DNA of 64,000 nucleotides from an uncultured Collinsella sp. (GTDB lineage Bacteria > Actinomycetota > Coriobacteriia > Coriobacteriales > Coriobacteriaceae): NCBI GenBank assembly GCA_900764955.1, contig CAAFPY010000014.1:1-64000 (forward strand). Reading direction: 5' to 3'. Positions 9,561-18,242 of this stretch are shown one piece after another (the stretch's first letter is position 1; each line of letters starts with the position of its first letter). Made by a program: the position numbers and the translations under genes. A model generated the notes under the pieces. The model was given only the letters and a program-made list of their open reading frames with translations. It was not told the origin of the DNA and searched no databases.

Positions 9561-10805
9561 TTACTCGTGATCTTGGTAAATCTCACGCGGAGCAAGCTCC
9601 GAATGTTTGCGTTTTAAGGTCTTAGGGGCCTTATACGTGTTGCTCTCGAAGTCGATGTACTCGGTCTGCTTGAGCAGGCGCTCGATCATCTCCTCATGAT
9701 CGAACAACTCCCAGGCCTCATGTACGGCATCGAGTTTAGCGTGCGTCTCGGGACGGCGCGGCATAAACAACGTGCAGCAGTCGGGAGCGGCCTCAGTCGA
9801 GATATCGAACGTACCGATCTCCTCGGCACGCGCGATGATCTCCTGCTTGTCCGAACCGATGAGAGGACGGAACACGGGAATCTTCACGGCCTCGTTGACG
9901 GCCATGATGTTCTCAAGCGTTTGGGAGGCAACCTGCCCAAGCGATTCGCCCGTAACGATGGCCTTGGCGCCCTCGATGTGCGCAATGCGCTCGGCAACCG
10001 AATACATAATGCGACGATACATGATCACACGCAGGTTGCTGGGGCAGGTGACCGAAATCTCACGCTGGCAGTCGCCAAACGGAACCACGTACAGACGACC
10101 GATCTGGACACCCGGCTCAAGCGCACGGATGATGTCCTGCACCAAATACTCACTCGTATCGGGCGTCTGCGGACGACCGGAGAAATGTACCGGCACGCAA
10201 ACCGCGCCGCGACGCGCGAGCATCCAGGTCGCCACCGGAGAATCGATACCCGACGACAGCAGCGTCACGACCTTGCCGGCAGAACCCACCGGCAGACCGC
10301 CCACGCCGCGCTCGGAGCGCGCATACACGTAGACGCTACCCTGGACCACCAATACGTGCACCATAGCGTCAGGATCGTGCATCTGGACCTTTTTATCAGG
10401 AAACGCCTCACACAGCACCTCGCCCACCTGACGATTGATATCGATCGAGGTGAGCTCATAGTCAGTATTGGAGCGCTTGGCGTGCACCTTAAACGAATCG
10501 AAGGAACCAAACTCGCGCAGCGCCTTCACGGCGGCGGCGCAGTACTCCTGCGGGTCGCGGTTGGTGTGATACGCCAAAGACACACGAGCAACGCCGGGGA
10601 CGGTGCGGATGACACGCGCCGCCTCGTCGGCCTGATGCTCGTTAAAGGTCACGAGGATATAACCGGAAATTCGAGACACGGCGTTCACGGAAAAGGCGGC
10701 CAAGGCCGCCTTAATGTTATCCATGAGGATATGCTCAAAATGTGCGCGGTTCTTGCCCTTCAGTCCAACCTCGTGATAGTGGACTAGGCAGACGCGAGCC
10801 GCCAT
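9561..10805 (-). CDS. thiI: tRNA 4-thiouridine synthase ThiI
   Basis: A 414-residue enzyme that adenylates uridine 8 of tRNA for sulfur insertion and can also serve thiamine thiazole synthesis. N-terminal ferredoxin-like and THUMP domains are followed by a PP-loop ATP pyrophosphatase domain (VVTLLSSGIDSPVATWMLARRG). There is no C-terminal rhodanese domain, so, as in Bacillus, sulfur would come from a dedicated cysteine desulfurase rather than via a fused rhodanese Cys. The start ATG abuts the rpoZ stop (TAAATG), so they are cotranscribed. Confidence 0.92.
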   Translation of the reverse strand: MAARVCLVHYHEVGLKGKNRAHFEHILMDNIKAALAAFSVNAVSRISGYILVTFNEHQADEAARVIRTVPGVARVSLAYHTNRDPQEYCAAAVKALREFGSFDSFKVHAKRSNTDYELTSIDINRQVGEVLCEAFPDKKVQMHDPDAMVHVLVVQGSVYVYARSERGVGGLPVGSAGKVVTLLSSGIDSPVATWMLARRGAVCVPVHFSGRPQTPDTSEYLVQDIIRALEPGVQIGRLYVVPFGDCQREISVTCPSNLRVIMYRRIMYSVAERIAHIEGAKAIVTGESLGQVASQTLENIMAVNEAVKIPVFRPLIGSDKQEIIARAEEIGTFDISTEAAPDCCTLFMPRRPETHAKLDAVHEAWELFDHEEMIERLLKQTEYIDFESNTYKAPKTLKRKHSELAPREIYQDHE

Positions 10806-11087
10806 TTAGGCTTCAGCAACCTTGTGGCCGAGCGCCTTCTCGTAACGGGCCTCGTCGTAAGAGATGTCGCCGTCGACAATCTCGTCCATAGCCATCGAGA
10901 TGGTATCGGCACCGGAAAGCCCGATGGTGATGTCATCGACATCCTGGACGGCAAGCACGCGGTTGTGCTGGCCACGCAGCATGCTATTGATGTCGCAGGC
11001 GCGCTTGGAGGCAAGCGAAGCGAGCAGGAAGCGGTTGTGATCGGTCTTCTCCAGAAGATCGTCAATGCAAGGCTTTACAACGGACAC
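10806..11087 (-). CDS. rpoZ: DNA-directed RNA polymerase omega subunit
   Basis: A 93-residue omega subunit, which helps assemble the polymerase by holding beta prime. The sequence SVVKPCIDDLLEKTDHNRFLLASLASKRACDI is typical, including the conserved Lys-Arg-Ala region. GTG start 5 nt after the gmk stop. The gmk-rpoZ pairing is widespread. Confidence 0.93.
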   Translation of the reverse strand: MSVVKPCIDDLLEKTDHNRFLLASLASKRACDINSMLRGQHNRVLAVQDVDDITIGLSGADTISMAMDEIVDGDISYDEARYEKALGHKVAEA

Positions 11088-11092
11088 GGACC

Positions 11093-11662
11093 TCAGATCC
11101 TTTCATGCATATCGAGAACGCGAACGAGCTCATCGGTCGCGCGGTCGAGATCGTCATTCACCACGACGTCGTCGTAGCGGTCGGCAAGGGCAAGCTCATC
11201 GGCGGCGTTTGCCATACGCAGCTCAATCGTCTCGGGCGTCTCGGTACCGCGACCGACTAGACGCTCGCGGAGCACCTCAAGCGAAGGCGGCTTGATAAAG
11301 ATCAGCACGGCCTCGGGGAAACGCTCCTTCACCTGCAGGGCGCCCTGGACATCGATCTCCAAAATCAGAGACGAGCCCGAGGCGAGCTTGGATGTGACCT
11401 CGCTCACCAACGTGCCGTAGCAGTTACCGTGGACCTCGGCCCACTCAACAAACTCACCGTTTGCCACGCGGCGGTCGAACTCCTCACGCGTCAGAAAAAA
11501 GTAGTTGACGCCGTCGACCTCACCTTTGCGTGGTGCTCGCGTGGTAGCCGAAACCGTCAGACCCAGGTTCGAGCGGCGCTCGCGCACACGAGTGACGAGC
11601 GTACCCTTGCCTGCGCCTGACGGTCCAGAAATCACAAAGAGCTTGGAATCCTGAGCGCTCAC
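11093..11662 (-). CDS. gmk: Guanylate kinase
   Basis: A 189-residue enzyme phosphorylating GMP to GDP with ATP. The P-loop GPSGAGKGT, GMP-binding SATTRAPRKGEVDGVNYFF and lid region RLVGRGTETPE are all present. GTG start directly follows the mihF stop (TAAGTG), so mihF-gmk-rpoZ-thiI reads as one operon, grouping nucleoid protein, nucleotide metabolism and transcription functions. Confidence 0.95.
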   Translation of the reverse strand: MSAQDSKLFVISGPSGAGKGTLVTRVRERRSNLGLTVSATTRAPRKGEVDGVNYFFLTREEFDRRVANGEFVEWAEVHGNCYGTLVSEVTSKLASGSSLILEIDVQGALQVKERFPEAVLIFIKPPSLEVLRERLVGRGTETPETIELRMANAADELALADRYDDVVVNDDLDRATDELVRVLDMHERI

Positions 11663-11971
11663 TTATTTGGTCAGCTGCTCGAGGAGCTGCTCGCGCTGAC
11701 GGACACCGAGGCCCTGGACGCGACGAGTAGCGGAGATACCGAGCTCCTCCATGATCTTGGCGGCCTTGGCCTTGCCATAACCGGGGAGAGACTCGATGAG
11801 GGTGGAAACCTTCATGCGGGAAGCGATGGGGTCATCGGAGTTGAGCACGGACTCGAGGGACTTCTCGCCCTTCTTGATCTGCTCGCGAAGCTCAGCGCGG
11901 GCGTGACGTGCGGCAGCAGCCTTCTCAAGAGCCTGCTTGCGCTGCTCGTCGGTAAGCTGAGGGAGTGCCAT
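11663..11971 (-). CDS. mihF: Actinobacterial integration host factor (mIHF)
   Basis: A 102-residue nucleoid-associated protein. The N-terminus MALPQLTDEQRKQALEKAAAARHARAE and the helix-two-turn-helix part (STLIESLPGYGKAKAAKIMEEL, then GLGVRQREQLLE) match mIHF of Actinobacteria, which binds and bends DNA and supports Lambda-Int-type recombination. Start ATG 11971 has TTGGAGG 5 nt upstream. The gmk neighbourhood is the usual one in actinomycetes and supports the lineage call. Confidence 0.92.
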   Translation of the reverse strand: MALPQLTDEQRKQALEKAAAARHARAELREQIKKGEKSLESVLNSDDPIASRMKVSTLIESLPGYGKAKAAKIMEELGISATRRVQGLGVRQREQLLEQLTK

Positions 11972-12012
11972 TCGTACCTCCAAATAGTTGGGTTATATCT
12001 GATTCAATAATT

Positions 12013-12044
12013 GGCATTTTAGCACGTAGAACGTACAAAATGCC
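12013..12044 (-). promoter_or_regulatory. mihF promoter overlapped by an inverted repeat
   Basis: Minus strand GGCATT-N17-TAAAAT with extended TGCTAAAAT (12016-12024). The outer bases form an exact 8-bp inverted repeat, GGCATTTT/AAAATGCC (12013-12020 and 12037-12044), whose arms coincide with the -10 and -35. This would suit a repressor, possibly mIHF itself; the ligand is unknown. An alternative TTGCAC-N17-TAACCT lies upstream. Confidence 0.5.
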
Positions 12045-12107
12045 TAATCGCGGCTCCATAGGTTAGACGATACCCGCAAAAAGTGCAATATACTGCGCCC
12101 AAAGTTA

Positions 12108-12165
12108 AGCCCCTGACCTGCGATTCCACACAAAGGATGGGAAAGTTTACGCAGGCACAGGGGCT
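12108..12165 (-). terminator. Stem-loop downstream of pyrF
   Basis: Long hairpin: AGCCCCTG and CCTGCG (12108-12122) pair with CGCAGG and CAGGGGCT (12150-12165), loop about 27 nt. The T-tail on the minus strand is weak (TTAACTTTGGG), so it may be a weak terminator or RNA-stabilising structure for the pyr operon. Confidence 0.5.
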
Positions 12166-12210
12166 ATTTTGTGCTAATGAGACCCAAAAGTGGTGACTTA
12201 GGGGAATCTT

Positions 12211-12927
12211 TTACGCGACGTTTTCGACCAGCTCGGCGACGATGGCGTCAAAGGCGGCAACCGGATCGTCGGCACCGGTGATGGGACGGCCCACCACAAT
12301 GTGGCTTGCGCCACGCTCGATAGCCTGGGAAGGCGTCGCCACGCGGGACTGGTCACCAAGGGCGGCACCCACCGGACGCACACCCGGAGTTACGATCAGG
12401 GCATCAGGACCCAGCAGCTCACGCATGTCATGAGCCTCCATCGGTGAGCACACGATGCCATCGATGCCGTTGGCCTGAGCAAGCTTTGCCAAGCGGGCGG
12501 CCTCCTCGGCCACGGGCGACTCGACGCCGATCTCGCTCAAGGCATCCTGATTCATGCTCGTGAGCACGGTGATGGCGACGAGCTTGGCGCGGTCCTCACG
12601 CGCCTCCTCGGCACCCTCGCGGCAGGCAGCGAGCATAGCACCCGAGCCCAGGCCGTGGACCGAAAGCAGGTCGGCACCGGCAAGCGAGGCCGAGCGGGCA
12701 GCGCCGCGCACCTGATGCGGAATATCATGGAACTTAAGGTCGAGGAAGACCTTAAAGCCAAGGTCCTTAAAGGTCTTGACGATCTGGGGACCCTCAGCGT
12801 AATAGAGCGTCATGCCGACCTTGAGCCAGGCGGCATGGCCCGAAAGCTCGTGGGCGAGCTCGAGCGCGCGCTCACGGTCGCAGTCGAGGGCGACGATAAC
12901 ACGGTCGCGGGCATCATTCTCTAGCAT
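12211..12927 (-). CDS. pyrF: Orotidine 5'-phosphate decarboxylase
   Basis: A 238-residue TIM-barrel enzyme, the last step of UMP synthesis (OMP to UMP plus CO2). The catalytic array is DLKFHDIPHQV (Asp-Lys-x-x-Asp), with VIVALDCD at the N-terminus and VTPGVRPVG and VVGRPIT for phosphate binding. The ATG overlaps the pyrD stop by 7 nt. Final gene of the pyr operon. Confidence 0.96.
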   Translation of the reverse strand: MLENDARDRVIVALDCDRERALELAHELSGHAAWLKVGMTLYYAEGPQIVKTFKDLGFKVFLDLKFHDIPHQVRGAARSASLAGADLLSVHGLGSGAMLAACREGAEEAREDRAKLVAITVLTSMNQDALSEIGVESPVAEEAARLAKLAQANGIDGIVCSPMEAHDMRELLGPDALIVTPGVRPVGAALGDQSRVATPSQAIERGASHIVVGRPITGADDPVAAFDAIVAELVENVA

Positions 12928-13844
12928 TCGAAAGCACCCACCAGCTCGTTGATGTCCTTTACGCCCTGGGACTCGGCCCAGGCCTCGAGCTCATGCGCGA
13001 TCTTAAGCGAAGCACACGGATCGACGAAGTTGGCCATGCCGACCGACACGCAGGTGGCGCCGGCCAGGATAAACTCAGCCGCATCCTCGCCAGTCATGAC
13101 ACCGCCGACACCGTTGATGGGGATATCGACGGCCTGGGCAACCTCCCAGACCATGCGCACGGCGATGTGGTGGCAAAGCGGGCCAGAAAGGCCGCCCTTG
13201 GGCTTGGCCACGCGGGACTTGCGGGTATGAACATCGATGGCCATGCCTTGGATGGAGTTAATGACCGAAAGGCCGTCGGCTCCCGCGGCCTCGAGAGCCT
13301 TGGCAATCTCGGCGACGTTAACCGGAGCCATCTTGACGAACAGCGGCTTATCGGTCACCTTACGGCAGGCGGCCATGACGGAAGAGGCGCCCTCGGGCGT
13401 AGAGCCCATGGCGGCACCGCCGGTGGCGATGTTGGGGCAGCTCACGTTGATCTCGTAGCCGGCAGCCCAGGGGCATAGCTCGACATACATCTTGAGCGCG
13501 CGCACAAACTCATCAACGGAGTGCCCGGCAACCTGGCAAATGACCTGGCAACCGTCCTTGGACAGCTGCTCGAGCCACGGGCCGGACTCACGGGCAAAGG
13601 CGGCCACGCCGGGGTTCTGAAGACCCACGGAGTTGATCATACCGCCGGGAATTTCGGCCATGCGGGGCGCGGGATTGCCGGGCCAGGGCTCGGCAGCGCA
13701 ACCCTTGGTGGTGATGGCGCCCAGCTGGGAAACATCAAAGAAGTTCTGGAACTGCCAACCGTAGCCAAAGGTACCGGCTGCGGTGTTAATGGGGTTCTGC
13801 ATCTTGACGCCGCCGAAATCGACGGCCATGTTAACGGTACCCAC
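12921..13844 (-). CDS. pyrD: Dihydroorotate dehydrogenase, class 1B catalytic subunit
   Basis: A 307-residue FMN protein oxidising dihydroorotate to orotate. Shows NTAAGTFGYGW, TTKGCAAEPWPGNPAPRM, EINVSCPNI with the active-site Cys of class 1 enzymes, and the FMN phosphate loop NGVGGVMTGEDAAEFI. The neighbouring pyrK makes it NAD-dependent type 1B. I favour the GTG start at 13844, which overlaps the pyrK stop (TAGTG) and is preceded by AAGGTGG; an ATG at 13829 would make it five residues shorter. Confidence 0.93.
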   Translation of the reverse strand: MGTVNMAVDFGGVKMQNPINTAAGTFGYGWQFQNFFDVSQLGAITTKGCAAEPWPGNPAPRMAEIPGGMINSVGLQNPGVAAFARESGPWLEQLSKDGCQVICQVAGHSVDEFVRALKMYVELCPWAAGYEINVSCPNIATGGAAMGSTPEGASSVMAACRKVTDKPLFVKMAPVNVAEIAKALEAAGADGLSVINSIQGMAIDVHTRKSRVAKPKGGLSGPLCHHIAVRMVWEVAQAVDIPINGVGGVMTGEDAAEFILAGATCVSVGMANFVDPCASLKIAHELEAWAESQGVKDINELVGAFEC

Positions 13845-14635
13845 TAGAAGACCACCACCTTGGAAGCATCGAACACGGGGCCGCACATGCAAGCACCCTT
13901 CATACCGTCGACCGTCTCGACATTGCAGGTGTTGCAGGCGCCAAAGCCACAGCTCATCATGCGCTCAAGCGACACCTCGCAGTACGCACCGGCCTCGGCG
14001 GCAGCGGCGGCGACTTTCTTCATCATGACGGCGGGGCCGCAGCTGGCGACGTAGTCGTAGCCGCCCTCGCCAAGCAGCTCGGCTGCCGGATCGGTGCAAA
14101 AACCGTGCGTGCCGAGCGAACCGTCGTCGGTGCACACGTTAACCGTGGCGCCCAGCGCACGGAACTCATCGACACCCACGACTTTGGAAGCGGTGCCAAA
14201 GCCCAGGCACACGTCCACATCAACACCCTGCTCGGCAAGCATGCCGGCAAGACACAGCACAGGCGGAACGCCGATGCCACCGGCGACGAGCAGTGCCTTC
14301 CTGGTGCCCTCGGGTACCATCCAGCCACGGCCACCGGGGCCCAACAGGTTAGAGGTGGAGCCAGGGCCCATCTGGGACAAACGGCGGGTATCGTCGCCCA
14401 CGACGGCGTACCACAGCTCGACGGTGCCGGCCTCGGCGTCGGCGCGATAGAAGCTCAGGGGCACGCGAAGCAGCGAGGAGGCATCGCCGGGCACGGCAAT
14501 GTTCACAAACTGACCGGGCTTGAGCGCACTTGCAAGCTTGGGGGCCGAGATTACGAGCGAGAAGATGCCCTCGGCGATCTCCTTGTTCGAGACGACCTCG
14601 AAGTCGTGCATGCGTGCAGTGGAAGGTGTGGGCAT
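13844..14635 (-). CDS. pyrK: Dihydroorotate dehydrogenase B electron-transfer subunit
   Basis: A 263-residue FAD and 2Fe-2S protein that passes electrons from PyrD to NAD. A ferredoxin-reductase-type FAD domain (PGQFVNIAV, LRVPLSFYRA) is followed by the NAD domain (LLVAGGIGVPPVLCLAGML) and a C-terminal 2Fe-2S motif CGFGACNTCNVETVDGMKGAC with four cysteines. ATG with GGAG 5 nt upstream. The stop overlaps the pyrD start, ensuring stoichiometric synthesis. Confidence 0.94.
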   Translation of the reverse strand: MPTPSTARMHDFEVVSNKEIAEGIFSLVISAPKLASALKPGQFVNIAVPGDASSLLRVPLSFYRADAEAGTVELWYAVVGDDTRRLSQMGPGSTSNLLGPGGRGWMVPEGTRKALLVAGGIGVPPVLCLAGMLAEQGVDVDVCLGFGTASKVVGVDEFRALGATVNVCTDDGSLGTHGFCTDPAAELLGEGGYDYVASCGPAVMMKKVAAAAAEAGAYCEVSLERMMSCGFGACNTCNVETVDGMKGACMCGPVFDASKVVVF

Positions 14636-14727
14636 AGACGCTCCAATCCCCCATGCGGTTGCATGGTTCAGGCGAACAGAAAGCGCGGCACCGCAAGGGC
14701 GCCGCGCACAAAAGCGATAAGGCTATG

Positions 14728-16017
14728 CTAGCAGATGCAGCCGTCGGCGAGCGTCTGCTTGCCGCCGACAAACACATCGGTGGCACGACCGGTGAGCGTG
14801 CGGCCGGCAAAACCGGAATTCTCGGCACGCGACTCGTAGCCGTCCTCGCCGACCGTCCAGGTGGCGGACGCGTCGAACACGGTCAGGTCGGCAACAGAGC
14901 CCGCCTTGACCTGAACCTGGTCAAGGCCCAGGATCTCACGAGGCTTGATGGCCATGAGCTCGACCATGCGGCCCATGCTCATCTTGCCCGTGTTGACCAG
15001 CTCGGTGAGCACGAGCGACAGCGAGGTCTCGAGGCCGATCATGCCGAAGGGCGCTAGCTCGAACTCGCGCGCCTTCTCCCACGGAGTGTGGGGAGCGTGA
15101 TCGGTGACGATAGCGTCGACGGTGCCGTCGATGACGCCCTGGCGGATGGCCTCGGCGTCCGCCTCGGTACGCAGCGGCGGGTTGACCTTGAGCGAGGTGT
15201 TGTAGGTCTCGTCCAGGTCGTTCTCGGTCAGGAACATGTGATGCGGCGTGGCCTCGCAGGTAACCTGAACGCCAGCGGCCTTGCCGGCACGCACGAGCTC
15301 CAGGCCATGGGCGGTGGAGATGTGCTGGATGTGCAGCTTGGCGCCGGTCAGCTTGGCAATCTCGATGTCGCGGGCGATCTGGAGCTCCTCGCCGACAGCC
15401 GGCCAGCCCTCGAGAGCCAGACGGGTCGAGACCTTGCCCTCATTGATCTGGCCGTGACCGACCAGGTCCTCGTCCTGGCAGTGGCTCATAAAGACCTTGC
15501 CGAACATCTTGCCGTAGTCCATGCAGCGACGGAGCATGCCCGCGCCCTGCACGCCGCGACCGTCGTCGGTGAAGGCGACGGCGCCGTGGGCGACCATATC
15601 GCCCATCTCGGACATGGCCTCACCCTTAAGACCGCGGGTCATGGCGCCCGACGGATAGACGCGGCAGTGACCGACCTCGGCAGCACGGGACTTGACAAAC
15701 TCCACGACGGTGCCGTTATCGGTGACCGGATCGGTGTTGGGCATGGAGCACACGCCGGTAAAGCCGCCCTTGGCAGCTGCGCGGGTGCCGCTCTCGATGT
15801 CCTCTTTGACCTCGTAGCCGGGCTCGCGAAGGTGAACGTGCATATCCACCAGGCCGGGTACGAGGTACTTGCCGGAAAGGTCGCGGACCTCGGCTCCCTC
15901 GACGGCGAGATTCTCGCCGACCTCGGCGATCTTGTCGCCGTCAATCAGGACGTCAACGACACCGTCAAGCTCGACGGACGGGTCGACGACGTGGGCATTC
16001 TTAAGAAGCAAGGCCAT
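14728..16017 (-). CDS. pyrC: Dihydroorotase
   Basis: A 429-residue zinc amidohydrolase converting carbamoyl aspartate to dihydroorotate (class I, multifunctional-type). Metal and substrate motifs: DMHVHLREPG near residue 60, GAMTRGLKGE, HCQDEDLV, HIQHIST, and DAIVTDHAPHT. The start ATG 16017 lies inside the end of pyrB (17-nt overlap) with GGAGG 8 nt upstream; the longer upstream frame has no pyrC similarity. About 90 nt separate its stop from pyrK. Confidence 0.95.
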   Translation of the reverse strand: MALLLKNAHVVDPSVELDGVVDVLIDGDKIAEVGENLAVEGAEVRDLSGKYLVPGLVDMHVHLREPGYEVKEDIESGTRAAAKGGFTGVCSMPNTDPVTDNGTVVEFVKSRAAEVGHCRVYPSGAMTRGLKGEAMSEMGDMVAHGAVAFTDDGRGVQGAGMLRRCMDYGKMFGKVFMSHCQDEDLVGHGQINEGKVSTRLALEGWPAVGEELQIARDIEIAKLTGAKLHIQHISTAHGLELVRAGKAAGVQVTCEATPHHMFLTENDLDETYNTSLKVNPPLRTEADAEAIRQGVIDGTVDAIVTDHAPHTPWEKAREFELAPFGMIGLETSLSLVLTELVNTGKMSMGRMVELMAIKPREILGLDQVQVKAGSVADLTVFDASATWTVGEDGYESRAENSGFAGRTLTGRATDVFVGGKQTLADGCIC

Positions 16018-16945
16018 TATCGGCACCTCCAAGCAGCAGATACAGGATAGCCATACGCACGCAGATACCGGCGTAGACCTGCTCCAGGATGACGGAGCGT
16101 TGCGGGTGGTCGGCCATATAGGAGTCGAACTCGACGCCGCGGTTGATGGGGCCCGGGTGGCAGATGATCGCATCGGGCTTCATGAGCTTCTCGCGGTCCT
16201 TGGTCAGGCCGAAGAGCTTGTGGTACTCGCGAATGGTCGGGAACGGGGCACCCTCGAGGCGCTCCTGCTGCACGCGCAGCATGTAGACGACGTCCAGCTC
16301 GGGCAGGACGGAATCGAGGTCGCTCGTCACGTGGTCGCAGCCCAGGACCTCGGGCGCCGGCGGCAGCAGCGTGCCGGGGGCGACGGCGTAGGTCTCGCAG
16401 CCCATAATCTTAAGGGCGGGGATCAGCGAGCCGCAGACGCGGGAGTGCGCGATATCGCCGACGACGGCGACCTTCAAACCGTGGAAGTCACCCTTGTGCT
16501 CCCAGATGGTGTACAGGTCGAGCAGGGCCTGCGTGGGATGGTTGTGCTTGCCGTCGCCGGCGCAGATGACGCTCGCGGGCGAGTTCTGCGTGACGATGTA
16601 GGGAGCGCCGGCGTGCTTATCGCGCACGACAATGCAGTCGATCTTATAGGCGTTGAGGGTCTCGACGGTATCGACGAGGCTCTCGCCCTTGACCGTGGAG
16701 GTCGAAGAGCCGCCAAAGTTGAGGCTGTCGGCCGAAAGACGCTTCTCGGCAAGCTCGAAGGAGCTACGGGTGCGCGTCGAGGGCTCGTTGAACATGTTGA
16801 CGATGGTCTTGCCCTTGAGCGTGGGGACCTTCTTGATCGCACGCTCGTTGACCTCGGAGAACGCCTTGGCGGTCTCGAGGATGAGCTTGATGTCCTCTTC
16901 GGAGTACTCAGTAATGTCAATCAGGTGCTTATGGTTGAACGCCAC
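16001..16945 (-). CDS. pyrB: Aspartate carbamoyltransferase catalytic subunit
   Basis: A 314-residue enzyme making carbamoyl aspartate. Carbamoyl phosphate motif NEPSTRTRSSFELAEKRL, then KGESLVDTV, DGKHNHPTQALLDL, and the aspartate-loop end CHPGPINRGVE. The preferred start is GTG 16945 (V-AFNHKHLIDITEYSEED) because GGGAGG then lies 11 nt upstream; a GTG at 16957 would sit on that Shine-Dalgarno. It overlaps the end of pyrR closely. No pyrI regulatory subunit is seen. Confidence 0.95.
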   Translation of the reverse strand: MAFNHKHLIDITEYSEEDIKLILETAKAFSEVNERAIKKVPTLKGKTIVNMFNEPSTRTRSSFELAEKRLSADSLNFGGSSTSTVKGESLVDTVETLNAYKIDCIVVRDKHAGAPYIVTQNSPASVICAGDGKHNHPTQALLDLYTIWEHKGDFHGLKVAVVGDIAHSRVCGSLIPALKIMGCETYAVAPGTLLPPAPEVLGCDHVTSDLDSVLPELDVVYMLRVQQERLEGAPFPTIREYHKLFGLTKDREKLMKPDAIICHPGPINRGVEFDSYMADHPQRSVILEQVYAGICVRMAILYLLLGGADNGLAS

Positions 16946-16949
16946 GGTA

Positions 16950-17546
<597 letters not shown>

Positions 17547-17573
17547 TCACATGTCTTGACTGCTGACACAGTC

Positions 17574-17663
17574 AAAAAAATAGATGCCCGACCGCTCAAA
17601 GCGGACCAGACACCCACAGGAAGGGCTGCTCTTTGGCAGCAATGTAATTCCATGTGGGCATCT
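17574..17663 (-). promoter_or_regulatory. pyr operon attenuator with competing hairpins
   Basis: On the minus strand, segment 1 AGATGCCCACA (17653-17663) can pair over 11 bp, with two G-U pairs, to segment 2 TGTGGGTGTCT (17608-17618). Segment 2 can instead pair with segment 3 (17582-17594) around the CCGC-TTTGA-GCGG hairpin, followed by TTTTTTT (17574-17580), giving an intrinsic terminator before pyrR. This is a classical terminator/antiterminator pair. A 21-codon leader ORF spans it (17596-17661). Confidence 0.8.
17596..17661 (-). CDS. Putative pyr leader peptide (21 aa)
   Basis: Short ORF starting MPTWNYIAAK and ending FLWVSGPL, with AAAGGGG 6 nt before its ATG. The ATG lies inside attenuator segment 1. 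The UGA stop sits exactly in the UUUGA loop of the terminator. A ribosome translating it would cover the 5' terminator arm, so translation could promote readthrough into pyrR. Not recognised as a known peptide; translation is an inference from the ribosome binding site and placement. Confidence 0.55.
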   Translation of the reverse strand: MPTWNYIAAKEQPFLWVSGPL

Positions 17664-17688
17664 CGTACCCCTTTAATGGTCAAGGGAT

Positions 17689-17694
17689 AGTGTA
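17689..17694 (-). promoter_or_regulatory. Candidate -10 for the pyr operon
   Basis: TACACT on the minus strand, about 28 nt upstream of the leader ORF. Initiation about 7 nt downstream would give a 5' end near 17682, just before the leader ribosome binding site. No good -35 is visible. Confidence 0.3.
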
Positions 17695-17787
17695 GCCAAC
17701 CTCGAGCTTAATTGCGAGCATAAATACAGAGCAATCCGTAAACGGGCGCAGGCGCTCAATAAACCTATATATATTTGTGGGACGAGC

Positions 17788-17816
17788 TTGAAAACGCACG
17801 CACGAGCTGGCATAAT
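17788..17816 (+). promoter_or_regulatory. Sigma-70-type promoter P1 upstream of rpmB
   Basis: TTGAAA-N17-CATAAT on the plus strand. Transcription would start near 17823 and give rpmB a leader of about 165 nt. The 17700-17985 interval also holds a second element (17923-17931) and a CTGTG/CACAG inverted repeat around 17891-17909; no gene was recognised in it. Confidence 0.55.
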
Positions 17817-17922
17817 CCCCTCTGCTGCACGCAAATCGGATCTACGTCCAGGGCCGTAGCGTGAGCACTATCGCCAAAAGAGGAATATCTCTGTGTAGAT
17901 TACGCACAGGGAGCTGCTTCTG

Positions 17923-17931
17923 TGCTATAGT
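17923..17931 (+). promoter_or_regulatory. Extended -10 promoter P2 of rpmB
   Basis: TGCTATAGT, identical to the rpsT element, 55 nt before the rpmB ATG. No strong -35 is visible. Confidence 0.55.
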
Positions 17932-17985
17932 TCAGGCTTGTTTGTTAACGCGACATGTTCGTTTGTCGCCCAAGGAGGGTCAGTT

Positions 17986-18174
17986 ATGTCCAAAGTTTGC
18001 GAAGTTTGCGGTAAGCACCCCGTTGCCGGTCGCTCCATCAGCCACTCTCACCGCGTCACCAACCGTAAGTTCCGCCCCAACATCCAGCGCGTCTACGTCG
18101 TTGTCGATGGTCACCGTCGCAAGATGAACGTTTGCTCCACCTGCCTCAAGTCTGGCAAGGTTGCGCGCTCCTAA
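17986..18174 (+). CDS. rpmB: 50S ribosomal protein L28
   Basis: A 62-residue ribosomal protein with two CxxC pairs (CEVCGKHP and CSTCLKSG), so it is the zinc-binding form. The SHSHRVTNRKFRPNIQRV core is diagnostic. Start ATG 17986 with AAGGAGG upstream; a longer in-frame start at 17938 is not needed. One of the few plus-strand genes here, monocistronic with its own terminator. Confidence 0.97.
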   Translation: MSKVCEVCGKHPVAGRSISHSHRVTNRKFRPNIQRVYVVVDGHRRKMNVCSTCLKSGKVARS

Positions 18175-18242
18175 ATAAGGTCTTACCAACAAGTACCTCG
18201 GACTCTCCGGGTCAAAGACCTCGCGTTCACATGGAACTTACC

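Noticed and set aside
9561..10805. Truncation of ThiI because it lacks a rhodanese domain
   Set aside because: Many Gram-positive ThiI proteins naturally lack it.
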